Position numbers and translations under genes: made by a program
Shown: in pieces, positions 17,934 through 26,258 of the stretch
Position numbering within the stretch: the stretch's first letter is position 1
Layout: each line of letters begins with the position of its first letter
Source of the DNA: Lysobacterales bacterium
Lineage (GTDB): Bacteria > Pseudomonadota > Gammaproteobacteria > Xanthomonadales > Rhodanobacteraceae
NCBI GenBank assembly: GCA_017305055.1
Contig: JAFKMZ010000009.1
Location: 37,087-101,086, forward strand
DNA: 64,000 nt
Reading direction: 5' to 3'
The notes under the pieces: model-generated
Told to the model about the DNA's origin: nothing
What the model saw: only the letters and a program-made list of their open reading frames with translations
Databases searched by the model: none

Positions 17934-18042
17934 GCACCGTCCTCCAAGCCTCAAGCTGCCGCCATCTGGACGGCCGCCGCGTCGTACTCCGATGGTTCAA
18001 ACCGCGGCCATCCTCACCATCCACCCAGGGAAAAGGACAAGC

Positions 18043-19398
18043 TCACTGCAACAGGCGGTTCACTTCCTCCAGGTCATGCACATCGATCTCGCCCGCAGCC
18101 TGCTTGAGCAGAAGTTTGTTGAGCACGAACTGGTGGCGCACGACGGTGTACTCGCTTTGCACGTTGGCCAGCGTGCCGATCGCCACCACCACGTTGGTCA
18201 AACTCTGCGTGCCGATCTCGTAGCCGGCGCGCATCGAGGCCACGGCCTTGCGCGCGGCTTCCACCGAGGTGCGCGCGACCTGCACCTGCTCGATGCCGTC
18301 GACCACCAGGTTGTAGTAGTTGGCCGCGTCGCGGGCCGCCTGACGGCGCTGGCTTTCCAGCACGCCAGTGTCCTCGTCGCGTTGCGCCAGTGCGCGCCGT
18401 ACCTGCGAGCGGGTCAGGCCACCGCTGAAGATCGGCACGTTCAGGGTCAGGCCCACGGTGGTGACGCCCGGGCCATAGCCGGGACCGTTGGCCGGCGAAC
18501 CCGGAACCGCGCTCGACCAGCTGCCGAACTTGCCGTACTGCAGGCGTGCATCCAGTGTCGGCAGGCGTCCGGCACGTGCGGCCGAAACCAGGTGCCGGTC
18601 CGCGCTCACCGTGTAGCGCGCCGCCAGCACCACCGGATTGCTGTCCATGGCCGCGTCGACCCAGGTCTTGGCGTTCGCCGGCTCGGGCGGCGTCAGGGGC
18701 AGGTCCTCGCGCAGCTTCTTGAGCGTGCCGGTGGGCTGGCCGGTGATCTGCTCCAGCGCATGCCGCGCATCCTTCAGCTGCGCCTCGGCGCCGATGCGCT
18801 GCGACTTGATGTACAGGTAGTACGCCTGCGACTGGCTGACGTCCGAAGCCATGGCCAGGCCATTCTTGAAGCGCACGCTGGACTGGTCGAACTCCTGCTT
18901 GTACGCGTCCTCGTAGGAACGGAACACGTCCAGCTCGTCCTGCGCCACCAGCACATTGAAGTACGCATCGGCGACCCGCACGCACAGGCGTTGCGTGGCC
19001 GCGCGCAGCGTCTCGTCGCCGGCGTCACGGCTGGCATGTGCCGCACGCAGTTGTGCGATCGCAGCCACGTCGAGCAGGGGCTGGCTGAGCGTGCCGCCCA
19101 GGTTGCGCTCCCGCGTATGCCCGGCCGCACCGGTGGTGATGATGTTGCCGTTGGAACTGGTCGTGGTGCCACTGCCGCCGTGGATCTGTTCCAGCCCCAG
19201 CCCCAGCGACAACTGCGGCAACAGGGCAGAGCGCGCCTGCGGCACGTCCTCGGCACTCACCCGCTGCGCCGCGCTGGCCGTGCTCAGCACGGGGTCATTG
19301 GCCACGGCCTGGCGATAGGCATCCATGAGGTCGTCGGCGTGACCGGCCAGGGGCGCCAGGGCCAGGCCAAGCAGGAGTGGCGACAGGAACGTGCGCAT
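18043..19398 (-). CDS. TolC-family outer membrane efflux protein
   Basis: A 451-residue outer membrane channel with a signal peptide (MRTFLSPLLLGLALAPLAGHA). The DLMDAYRQAVANDPVL start of the mature protein is typical of TolC proteins, followed by two outer-membrane-efflux repeats with long helical stretches. The protein should form the trimeric exit duct through which the adaptor and permeases push substrate across the outer membrane. Its ATG lies 8 bp after the ATPase stop codon, indicating a common transcript. It is the only TolC gene seen with the thirteen permeases. Confidence 0.93.
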   Translation of the reverse strand: MRTFLSPLLLGLALAPLAGHADDLMDAYRQAVANDPVLSTASAAQRVSAEDVPQARSALLPQLSLGLGLEQIHGGSGTTTSSNGNIITTGAAGHTRERNLGGTLSQPLLDVAAIAQLRAAHASRDAGDETLRAATQRLCVRVADAYFNVLVAQDELDVFRSYEDAYKQEFDQSSVRFKNGLAMASDVSQSQAYYLYIKSQRIGAEAQLKDARHALEQITGQPTGTLKKLREDLPLTPPEPANAKTWVDAAMDSNPVVLAARYTVSADRHLVSAARAGRLPTLDARLQYGKFGSWSSAVPGSPANGPGYGPGVTTVGLTLNVPIFSGGLTRSQVRRALAQRDEDTGVLESQRRQAARDAANYYNLVVDGIEQVQVARTSVEAARKAVASMRAGYEIGTQSLTNVVVAIGTLANVQSEYTVVRHQFVLNKLLLKQAAGEIDVHDLEEVNRLLQ

Positions 19399-19406
19399 GA
19401 TCGTGA

Positions 19407-20129
19407 TCAGCCACCCTGCGCCTGCTCATGCGCGCGCGCCTCGGTATGGAAGCGCGGCTCCTCGGCCAGATCGACCACCTGGCCATCGATGATGTGCACG
19501 TTGCGCTGGGCCCGCGCGGCCAGCTCCTGGTCGTGGGTGACCATGACGATGGTGGCGCCGTCGCGATGGATGTTCTCCAGCAGCTCCAGCACGCCGCGCG
19601 CCATCTGCGTGTCCAGGTTGCCGGTGGGCTCGTCGGCGAGCAGCAGGCGCGGACTGCCGGCCAGCGCGCGCGCGATCGCCACGCGCTGCTGCTGGCCGCC
19701 CGACAGCTCGGCCGGGTAGTGCTTGAAGCGCGAGGCCAGGCCGACACGCTCGAGCGCATCCATGATGCGCTGCTTGCGCTCGGCTCCCTTCATGCCGCGA
19801 TAGCGCAGCGGCACCTCGATGTTGTCGAACACGTTGAGGTCGGGGATCAGGTTGAAGGCCTGGAAGATGAAGCCGATCTTCTCGTTGCGGATCTTCGAAC
19901 GGGCGTTGTCGTTGAGGTTGCTGACCTCGATGCCGTCGAGGTGGTATTCACCACCGCTGAAACTCTCCAGCAGTCCGGCGATGGTCAGGAAGGTGGTCTT
20001 GCCGGAGCCCGACGGGCCGGTGACGGCGACAAATTCCCCCTCCTTCACGTCGATGTTGAAATCGCGCAAGGCGTAGGTTTCCACCACTTCGGTGCGGTAG
20101 ACCTTGGACAGGTGGGTCATCTTCAACAT
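19407..20129 (-). CDS. MacB/LolD-type ABC transporter ATP-binding protein
   Basis: A 240-residue ATPase with Walker A GPSGSGKT (residues 38-45), Q-loop FIFQAFNLIPDL (88-99), signature LSGGQQQR (142-149), Walker B LLLADEP (162-168) and switch histidine VTHD (197-200). It belongs to the MacB/FtsE/LolD class that drives mechanotransmission rather than classical transport. The ATG at 20129 has AAGGGA upstream. Unlike true MacB, the ATPase and permease are separate proteins. It is the only ATPase in the cluster, so it presumably energises all permease pairs. An acidic, glutamine-rich tail follows the catalytic core. Confidence 0.95.
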   Translation of the reverse strand: MLKMTHLSKVYRTEVVETYALRDFNIDVKEGEFVAVTGPSGSGKTTFLTIAGLLESFSGGEYHLDGIEVSNLNDNARSKIRNEKIGFIFQAFNLIPDLNVFDNIEVPLRYRGMKGAERKQRIMDALERVGLASRFKHYPAELSGGQQQRVAIARALAGSPRLLLADEPTGNLDTQMARGVLELLENIHRDGATIVMVTHDQELAARAQRNVHIIDGQVVDLAEEPRFHTEARAHEQAQGG

Positions 20130-20158
20130 GCTTGTCGTCCCTTGGTGGTGGTAGTAGT

Positions 20159-20249
20159 TTGAGGAGGGAGTGAAGAGGGGTGAGGGGCGAGGCAAAGCCG
20201 GAGGGGTAGGGCTACTGCTCTGCCTCACTCCTCACTCCTCTTCACTCAT
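20159..20249. repeat. Imperfect inverted repeat in the adaptor-ATPase gap
   Basis: GAGGAGGGAGTGAAGAGGGG on the left faces CCTCTTCACTCATTCCTC on the right across the 129-bp gap between the adaptor and ATPase genes. The arms are long but imperfect. It could fold in the mRNA and change the ratio of adaptor to downstream products, but it may simply be another dispersed repeat (GAGTGAGG type). Confidence 0.55.
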
Positions 20250-20258
20250 TCCTCGCGT

Positions 20259-21530
20259 TCAACTGCTGATCACGACTTTCGCCGCGCCCTTGAAGTTGTC
20301 GGTGCCGGAAATCACGATGCGCTGGCCAGCCTGCAGGCCCTGCAGGATTTCCACCTTGTCGATGCTGGAGGCGCCGACGCGGATCGGCGTCTTGGTGGCA
20401 ATGTCGCCGTTCACCACGTAGGCGTAGGCGCCGCCGGACTCGTCGACGAAGGAGCCACGCTGCACGGTCAGCACGTTGTCGCGATGGTCGAGCAGCACGC
20501 GCACGGACAGGCGCTGGTTCTGCCGCAGCTGCTTGGGCGTGGCGCCGTCGAAGCGCAGGCGGGCGGCCACCTGGCCGTTGACCACCTCCGGCGAGATCGC
20601 GCTGACCAGGCCCTTCCAGGTATGCCCATTGCCGCTGATCTCGCCGGCCATGCCGATGCCCAGGTCGCGGGCGAAGCTCTCCGGCACCTGCATCTCCACC
20701 TGCAGCGCCGACAGGTCGATCACACTCAGCAGCTGCGCATCCTTGGCCACGGTGGCGCGTTCGGCGATGAACAATTGCCCGACCTGGCCGTCGACCGGCG
20801 ACTTCACCTGCAGGTCGTCGACCTGGCGCTGCAGGTCGGCCACCAGCAGCAGCTGCCGCTCGTGCGCAAGTTTCTTGGCCTTGACGTCGAACTGCAGGCT
20901 GTCGTTGTCCAGGCCCAGGTTGGCCTTGGCGTGCGCGGCGGCAATGCGTGCCTTCTCCAGGGAGTCCTTGGCCTTGTCCACGTCCATGTTGGAGACCGCA
21001 CCCTTGGCAAAGGCCTTCTGGTAGCGGTCCAGGTTGCGTTCGGCGGTCTGCTCGTCGATGTGCGCGTTGTCGTAGGTTTCCTGCTGCTGCGCGCGCTCCT
21101 TGCGGGCATCGATCTGCGCACGCTGATAGGCAACCGCCATGGCGTCGGCGTTGCTCTGCTCCTGGGCCAGCTTGTTGGTCAACTCGGGACTGACGATGGT
21201 GGCCAGCACCTCGCCGCGCTTGACCGTGTCGCCGGCATGCACCTTGAGCGTGACCGCGCCGCCCGAGGTGGCATACAGGGTCGGGCTGACCGCCGCGACG
21301 ACCTTGCCCTCGGCCGCGATGTCGCGCACGAACGGGCCACGCTCCACGGTGGCGAAGGACAGGCGCGAGGCGCTGACCGACGCGGAAGCCGAAAACAGCC
21401 GGCCGATGCGTGGTGCCAGCACCGCCAGCAGGGCAAGTACCAGGACGCCGGCGCCAATCAGGATGAGCTGGCGGCGGCGGTTGGGTTTGACTTCGACCAG
21501 GCGGTCGGTGGCGGAGGTATCGCGGATCAT
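20259..21530 (-). CDS. Periplasmic adaptor (MacA/HlyD membrane-fusion protein)
   Basis: A 423-residue adaptor starting MIRDTSATDR at 21530 (AGGGA upstream). A cytoplasmic N-terminus is followed by a membrane anchor at about residues 26-45, a biotinyl-lipoyl domain (GGAVTLKVHAGDTVKRGE), a long helical hairpin (about 115-215) and C-terminal beta domains ending in the MacA-like GLQAGQRIVISG. It should connect the inner-membrane permeases to the TolC channel. It is the first gene of the transport operon and lies behind a sigma-54-type promoter. No second adaptor is present for the many permeases. Confidence 0.93.
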   Translation of the reverse strand: MIRDTSATDRLVEVKPNRRRQLILIGAGVLVLALLAVLAPRIGRLFSASASVSASRLSFATVERGPFVRDIAAEGKVVAAVSPTLYATSGGAVTLKVHAGDTVKRGEVLATIVSPELTNKLAQEQSNADAMAVAYQRAQIDARKERAQQQETYDNAHIDEQTAERNLDRYQKAFAKGAVSNMDVDKAKDSLEKARIAAAHAKANLGLDNDSLQFDVKAKKLAHERQLLLVADLQRQVDDLQVKSPVDGQVGQLFIAERATVAKDAQLLSVIDLSALQVEMQVPESFARDLGIGMAGEISGNGHTWKGLVSAISPEVVNGQVAARLRFDGATPKQLRQNQRLSVRVLLDHRDNVLTVQRGSFVDESGGAYAYVVNGDIATKTPIRVGASSIDKVEILQGLQAGQRIVISGTDNFKGAAKVVISS

Positions 21531-21574
21531 GTCGTCCCTGCCTGCCGCGCGACGCGCGGCCCCAAGCAGTGCCG

Positions 21575-21592
21575 TTGCAACCGCCGTGCCAA
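21575..21592 (-). promoter_or_regulatory. Sigma-54 (RpoN) promoter of the efflux operon
   Basis: The minus strand reads TTGGCACGGCGGTTGCAA. This matches the -24/-12 consensus TGGCAC-N5-TTGC, with GG and GC exactly 10 bases apart. Transcription would start near 21565, about 35 bases before the adaptor ATG. Such promoters need an enhancer-binding activator, for which candidate sites lie upstream at 21652-21712. Confidence 0.8.
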
Positions 21593-21651
21593 GCTCGTCG
21601 ATCCTCGCCAGGCCGCATGCCACAGGCGTTTGCGCCACGCCGCCCGGCGGC

Positions 21652-21712
21652 GTCCGGTGTCCGCGGACACTTGCGGACACGGGGTGGACAGGCACAACCG
21701 CCCGCGGACAAG
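21652..21712. promoter_or_regulatory. Cluster of TGTCCG/CGGACA half-sites, candidate upstream activator sites
   Basis: A perfect 14-bp palindrome GTGTCCGCGGACAC at 21657-21670 is followed at once by a further half-site GCGGACAC (21673-21680), then GTGGACA and GCGGACAA. The cluster lies about 65-120 bp upstream of the sigma-54 element, the normal distance for enhancer sites of NtrC-type activators. It could also serve the divergent alcohol dehydrogenase gene. Confidence 0.6.
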
Positions 21713-21837
21713 CCTACGCGGCGACCGCGCGCCCAGGCATGTCCGCCACGTACGTGGCGCGTGATAATGGCTGGCGCACAGCGCAGCGTGCGTCCCGCCA
21801 TGGTGTTGTGCACGTTCTGTCGCAATGGGAGTTTGCA

Positions 21838-22845
21838 ATGTCCGAGATTCATGGCTGGATGACGAGCGCGGCCGGTGCACCGCTCAAGCTGACCACGCTC
21901 GACGCCGGCCCGCTGGCTGCCGACGACGTCGAGGTTGCCGTCACCTACTGTGGCGTCTGCCATTCCGACCTGTCGATGGTGCGCAACGAATGGCACAACG
22001 CCCGCTACCCGCTCCTGCCCGGCCATGAGGTCATCGGCACGGTCAGCGCGCTCGGCGCCAACGCCAAGGGCCTGCGGATCGGCCAGGCGGTCGGCATTGG
22101 CTGGACTGCGGAAAGCTGCATGCATTGCCAGCGCTGCCTGTCCGGCAACCAGGTGCTGTGCGACCAGGCCGTGCCCACCATCGTCGGCCACCACGGTGGC
22201 TTCGCGGACAAGGTCCGCGCGCACTGGGCATGGACGATTCCGCTGCCGGAAGGCATCGACCAGGCCAGCGCCGGGCCGCTGCTGTGCGGCGGCATGACCG
22301 TGTTCAAGCCGCTGCTCGAATACCGCGTGCTGCCCACGGCGCGCGTCGGCGTGGTCGGCATCGGCGGCCTCGGCCACCTGGCGGTCAAGTTTGCGGCCGC
22401 CTGGGGCTGCGAGGTCACCGCCTTCACCTCCAACCCGGGCAAGGTCGACGAGGCCTGGGGCTTCGGTGCACACCACGTCGTCGCCAGCGGCGACGCGAAG
22501 GCCCTGCATGCCGTCGCCGGCTCGCTCGACCTGTTGATCGTGACCGTGAACGCCGCCATGGACTGGAACGCGCTGCTGCAGACCCTGGACAAGCGCGGCC
22601 GCATGCACGTCGTCGGCGTGGTGCCCGAACCGATCCCGGTGCCCGCGTTCGCCCTGATCGGCGGGCAGCGCGACGTCTCCGGCTCGCCGACCGGCTCGCC
22701 GGTCGACCTGGCGCAGATGCTCGCCTTCGCCGCGCGCCACGACGTGCGCCCGCAGGTCGAGCACTTCCCCATGGCCGAGGTCAACGCCGCGCTTGCCCAT
22801 CTGCAGGCCGGCAAGGCGCGCTACCGTATCGTCCTCGACGCCTGA
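21838..22845 (+). CDS. Zinc-dependent NAD(P) alcohol dehydrogenase
   Basis: A 335-residue medium-chain dehydrogenase. Catalytic zinc ligands are seen in GVCHSDL and GHEVIG, and the structural zinc cysteines in CMHCQRCLSGNQVLC. The nucleotide-binding Rossmann motif is GIGGLGHLA. The CMHCQRC pattern and the lengths fit the YahK/cinnamyl-alcohol-dehydrogenase-like group, which usually uses NADP to reduce aldehydes. The ATG at 21838 starts MSEIHGWM. The gene is divergent from the efflux operon and shares its 307-bp upstream region, and it ends 10 bp from the convergent exporter gene at 22856. Confidence 0.9.
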   Translation: MSEIHGWMTSAAGAPLKLTTLDAGPLAADDVEVAVTYCGVCHSDLSMVRNEWHNARYPLLPGHEVIGTVSALGANAKGLRIGQAVGIGWTAESCMHCQRCLSGNQVLCDQAVPTIVGHHGGFADKVRAHWAWTIPLPEGIDQASAGPLLCGGMTVFKPLLEYRVLPTARVGVVGIGGLGHLAVKFAAAWGCEVTAFTSNPGKVDEAWGFGAHHVVASGDAKALHAVAGSLDLLIVTVNAAMDWNALLQTLDKRGRMHVVGVVPEPIPVPAFALIGGQRDVSGSPTGSPVDLAQMLAFAARHDVRPQVEHFPMAEVNAALAHLQAGKARYRIVLDA

Positions 22846-22855
22846 TGCCGGCGGC

Positions 22856-24400
22856 TCAATGCCCTCCGCCGGGAGCACGGCTGCGGCCGATGAAGGGCGG
22901 CTTGGCCAGCCAGACCACGGCCACCAGGGCGATGAAGATCACGCCCATGGCGCTGAACAGGTGGTTGAAGGAAATCTGCGTCGCCTGCTGGGTGATCACC
23001 TGGTTCATTCCGGCCGCGTATTGCTGCAGGTCGCCGCCGCTGGCGGCGATGCTGTCGCGCACCTGGCTGTTGTAGGGGTTGATGTGCTCGACCAGGTTGG
23101 CGTGGTTGACCACCCCGCCGCGGGTCCACAGGTAGGTGGTGATCGAGGCGGCGAAGCTGCCGCCGAGCGAGCGCAGGAAGGTCGCCGTGCCCGAGCCATC
23201 GGCCACCTCGCGCCCGGACAGGTCGGAGAGCAGGATGGTCAGGACCGGCATGAAGAACAAGGCCACGCCGAGGCCCTGCAGCAGCTGCGCGATCGCCACG
23301 TGGTAGAAATCCACCTGGGTGGTGAACACCGCGCGCATGAAGCAGGTGAGCCCCATCACCACGAACGCGAACGAGGCCAGCCAGCGCAGGTCCATGCGCG
23401 TCCCGTACTTGCCGACCCAGAACGTCAGCAGCACCGGAATGACGCCGATTGGCGCCGTCGCCAGCCCGGCCCATACCGGGGTGTAGTTCACCGTATTCTG
23501 CAGCCACAGCGGGACCAGCAGGCCAATGGAGAAGAACACCGCGAAGGCCAGCACCAGGACCAGCGTGCCGGCGGCGAAGTTGCGGTGCCGGAACAGGCGC
23601 AGGTTGACGATCGGCTCGCGGTCGGTGAGCTCCCAGATCAGGAACACCGCCAGCGAGATGGTGGCCACGATGGCCAGCACGACGATGGTGTTGGAATGGA
23701 ACCAGTCGAGCTGGTTGCCCTTGTCCAGCAGGATCTGCAGCGAGCCGACGCCGAGGATCAGGGTGATGAGGCCCACCCAGTCGATGCGCGGCTTGTCGAT
23801 GTCCTCGGGCCGCCCCCGCAGCTGCGAGGCAACCACCATGGCGGCAAAGATGCCGATCGGCACGTTGATGAAGAAGATCCATTCCCATGAGTAGTTGCCG
23901 GTGATCCAGCCGCCCAGCACCGGCCCGGCGATCGGCGCCACCACGGTGACCATGCCCAGGATCGCCAGCGCCATGCCGCGCTTGGCCGGCGGGTAGATCG
24001 ACACCAGCAGGCTCTGCGTCAGCGGGTACATCGGGCCGGCCATCGCGCCCTGCACGGCGCGGAAGAACACCAGCATGCCGAGGCTCTCGGACAGGCCGCA
24101 AAGCAGCGAGCACAGGGTGAACATCACCGTGGCCCAGACGAAGGTCTTCACCTCGCCAAAGGTGCGGGCCAGGAAGCCGGTCAGCGGCAGGGCGATCGCG
24201 TTGGCGACGGTGAACGAGGTGATGACCCAGACCGACTGGTCCTGGCTGGCGCCCAGGTTGCCGGCAATCGTCGGCAGCGAGACGTTGGCGATGGTGAGGT
24301 CCAGCACCTGCATGAAGGTGGCCAGGGACAGGCCGAAGGTCGCCAACGGCAGGCTGGCGGGGTGGAACGCGCCGATGCCCGGCTTGGCCACGGCATTCAT
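22856..24400 (-). CDS. DHA2-family (EmrB/QacA) multidrug MFS exporter
   Basis: A 514-residue exporter with 14 predicted membrane helices. The motif APIAGPVLGGWI (antiporter motif C) and the segment SWEWIFFINVPIGI are characteristic of EmrB. It should exchange protons for hydrophobic drugs at the inner membrane. EmrB normally works with an EmrA adaptor and an outer membrane factor, but no EmrA gene lies next to it. It is the last gene of the minus-strand run that begins at glyA, 112 bp after the exported hydrolase gene. Confidence 0.92.
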   Translation of the reverse strand: MNAVAKPGIGAFHPASLPLATFGLSLATFMQVLDLTIANVSLPTIAGNLGASQDQSVWVITSFTVANAIALPLTGFLARTFGEVKTFVWATVMFTLCSLLCGLSESLGMLVFFRAVQGAMAGPMYPLTQSLLVSIYPPAKRGMALAILGMVTVVAPIAGPVLGGWITGNYSWEWIFFINVPIGIFAAMVVASQLRGRPEDIDKPRIDWVGLITLILGVGSLQILLDKGNQLDWFHSNTIVVLAIVATISLAVFLIWELTDREPIVNLRLFRHRNFAAGTLVLVLAFAVFFSIGLLVPLWLQNTVNYTPVWAGLATAPIGVIPVLLTFWVGKYGTRMDLRWLASFAFVVMGLTCFMRAVFTTQVDFYHVAIAQLLQGLGVALFFMPVLTILLSDLSGREVADGSGTATFLRSLGGSFAASITTYLWTRGGVVNHANLVEHINPYNSQVRDSIAASGGDLQQYAAGMNQVITQQATQISFNHLFSAMGVIFIALVAVVWLAKPPFIGRSRAPGGGH

Positions 24401-24512
24401 GCCGCAGCTCCCTGGCCGCAGGGCGCCGGCTCAGGCACCGGCGACGGCCGCCGTGCCGGAAACCTGCATGCTCCAGGCCGCAGGCGTGACAGGCCCGTCA
24501 CCACGCGCACGC

Positions 24513-25673
24513 TCACGATCCGCCACCCTGCCCCGGCGCGGCCGGCGCGTCGCGGTAGACGTCGTACTCCATGAGGTCCGTGCCTTCGATGACCGGGCCG
24601 GAAAACCAGCGCCGCACGCCGGCAGTGTACGGCGTGGAGTCGGTTTCGCTGTCGAGGCCCGGCACGATGTGGTACAGGATCACCGCCTTCACCCCGGCCT
24701 GTGCGGCGAGCTTGCCCACTTCCCCGGGCGTCAGGTGCTCGCGCTGCATGTGCAGCAGCGTGGCGCCGCTCAGGGGGTGGTGGTACTGGCTGAGCCACTG
24801 GCCCTTGAGCAGCTCCACGTCCAGCACCTCGCTGACCAGCACGTCCGCGCCCCGCGCCAGGGCGGCCACGGCCGGCGACGGCCCGGTGTCACCGGTGAAC
24901 ACCACCGAGCCGTTGGGCGTGTCGAAGCGGTAGGAGTAGGACTTGTCGCCCATGCGCGCGGCGGGCTGCCCGGGCTGGAAGTGGAAATGGGTGTTCTCGA
25001 CCGCCGTGACCTTCACCGTGCCGTCGTCGTAGAACACGCCGTTGCGGGTGATGTCGTGGCCGACGAACATGCCGGCCGCCGGCGCATAGGCGTCCTGGTA
25101 ATTGGCCTGGAAGATGCGCTCGGACACGCTGAGGAACTTGAGCGCGGTGTCGACCAGGAAGGTGGTCGAGCGCGGGCCATAGATCTGCACCGGCGGCAGC
25201 GGCGACTTGCCATCGGTGACACCGAGGTTCTGGTTCAGGCTGTACCAGCTGTAGGAGATCAGCGGCTCCAGCCCGGCATTGTGGTCCATGTGGTTGTGGG
25301 TGATGAACACGGTGCGCACCTGCCACGGCGCGTAGCCAGCCAGGCCAAGCTGGTGCAGGACGCCGGCGCCGGCATCGATCAGGTAGGGCCGGCCATTGAC
25401 GACCAGCAGCGCCGCCGGATTCGAGCGCCGGCGCTTGATGCCCGGGCCACCGGTGGTGCCGAGCAGGATGATGCGCGTCGACGGCGCGACAGGCGCAGGC
25501 GACAGCGATGGCGACGTGCCGGCCGTCGCCGGCAGGGCATCGGCCGTGGCCGCCAGCGCCAGCGGCGCCAGCATGCCCAGGACGAGCGCAAGACCCATCC
25601 GGTGCGCAACCCGCGTCATCCTCGCGGACATGCCCGCCAGGATGCGTCGACCCGTTCGTGCCGTTTGCGTCAT
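24513..25673 (-). CDS. Exported metallo-beta-lactamase-fold hydrolase
   Basis: A 386-residue protein if started at the ATG at 25673; an ATG at 25631 is also possible. A signal peptide covers the stretch up to about LAPLALAATADA. The zinc motif HNHMDHNAG is followed by later ligands in VFTGDTG and YHHPLSG. The arrangement, with RRRSNPAALLVVNGRPYLID early on, fits the RNase Z/arylsulfatase-like branch of the superfamily, not true beta-lactamases. The substrate is unknown. It lies between pgpA and the drug exporter on the same strand. Confidence 0.8.
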   Translation of the reverse strand: MTQTARTGRRILAGMSARMTRVAHRMGLALVLGMLAPLALAATADALPATAGTSPSLSPAPVAPSTRIILLGTTGGPGIKRRRSNPAALLVVNGRPYLIDAGAGVLHQLGLAGYAPWQVRTVFITHNHMDHNAGLEPLISYSWYSLNQNLGVTDGKSPLPPVQIYGPRSTTFLVDTALKFLSVSERIFQANYQDAYAPAAGMFVGHDITRNGVFYDDGTVKVTAVENTHFHFQPGQPAARMGDKSYSYRFDTPNGSVVFTGDTGPSPAVAALARGADVLVSEVLDVELLKGQWLSQYHHPLSGATLLHMQREHLTPGEVGKLAAQAGVKAVILYHIVPGLDSETDSTPYTAGVRRWFSGPVIEGTDLMEYDVYRDAPAAPGQGGGS

Positions 25674-25730
25674 GCCGTCATCCTGCGCCTTCAGCTGCCA
25701 GCGTGCGCGTGAAAGATGGCATGGCACCCC

Positions 25731-26258
25731 TCAGCCAACCACGGCCAGCAGCAGCACCAGCAGCAGCGCGGCAAACACGCCGGCCAACAGGTCGTCGACC
25801 ATCACCCCCAGGCCGCCCTTCACCCGCCGGTCGAGCCAGCTGATCGGCCATGGCTTCCACACGTCGAACAGGCGGAACAGGGCAAAGCCGGCCAGCATCG
25901 ACCCGCCGAGGGCCACTGGCCCGGTCGGCATCCATGCCGGCAGCAGCAGCGGCAGCAAGGCCACCCACTGGCCGACGAACTCGTCCCACACGATGCTGCG
26001 GTGGTCGGCCACCTGCAGTGCCCGGCCCGCCACGCCGCAGGCCCACACGCCGAGGCCAAAGGCCAGCAGCAGGACGCACAGGTACCAGGGCCACGCCAGC
26101 TCGCGCAGGGCCAGCCAGGGCAGCAGCGCGGCGAGCGAGCCAAACGTGCCCTGGGCCACCGGGGCGAGGCCGGAACCGAAGCCGCAGGCCAGCCAACCGG
26201 CGGGGCTTGCCAGCAGGCGCTGCCGCTGCTGCGCACTGAGCCGTGTGCGGGCGCTCAC
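25731..26258 (-). CDS. pgpA: Phosphatidylglycerophosphatase A
   Basis: A 175-residue membrane phosphatase that removes phosphate from phosphatidylglycerol phosphate. Visible family motifs are GFGSGLAPVAQGTFGS, the acidic WDEFVGQW and the C-terminal RVKGGLGVMVDDLLAG, where aspartates bind magnesium. About four membrane helices are present. The start is the GTG at 26258, which overlaps the thiL stop (GTGA), and not the longer open frame that reads back into thiL. The pair thiL-pgpA is common in proteobacteria. Confidence 0.92.
   Translation of the reverse strand: MSARTRLSAQQRQRLLASPAGWLACGFGSGLAPVAQGTFGSLAALLPWLALRELAWPWYLCVLLLAFGLGVWACGVAGRALQVADHRSIVWDEFVGQWVALLPLLLPAWMPTGPVALGGSMLAGFALFRLFDVWKPWPISWLDRRVKGGLGVMVDDLLAGVFAALLLVLLLAVVG

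Noticed and set aside
24513-25673. Second true beta-lactamase
   Set aside because: Although it has a metallo-beta-lactamase fold, the HNHMDHN motif and later ligand spacing fit the RNase Z/arylsulfatase-like branch, not classes B1-B3.
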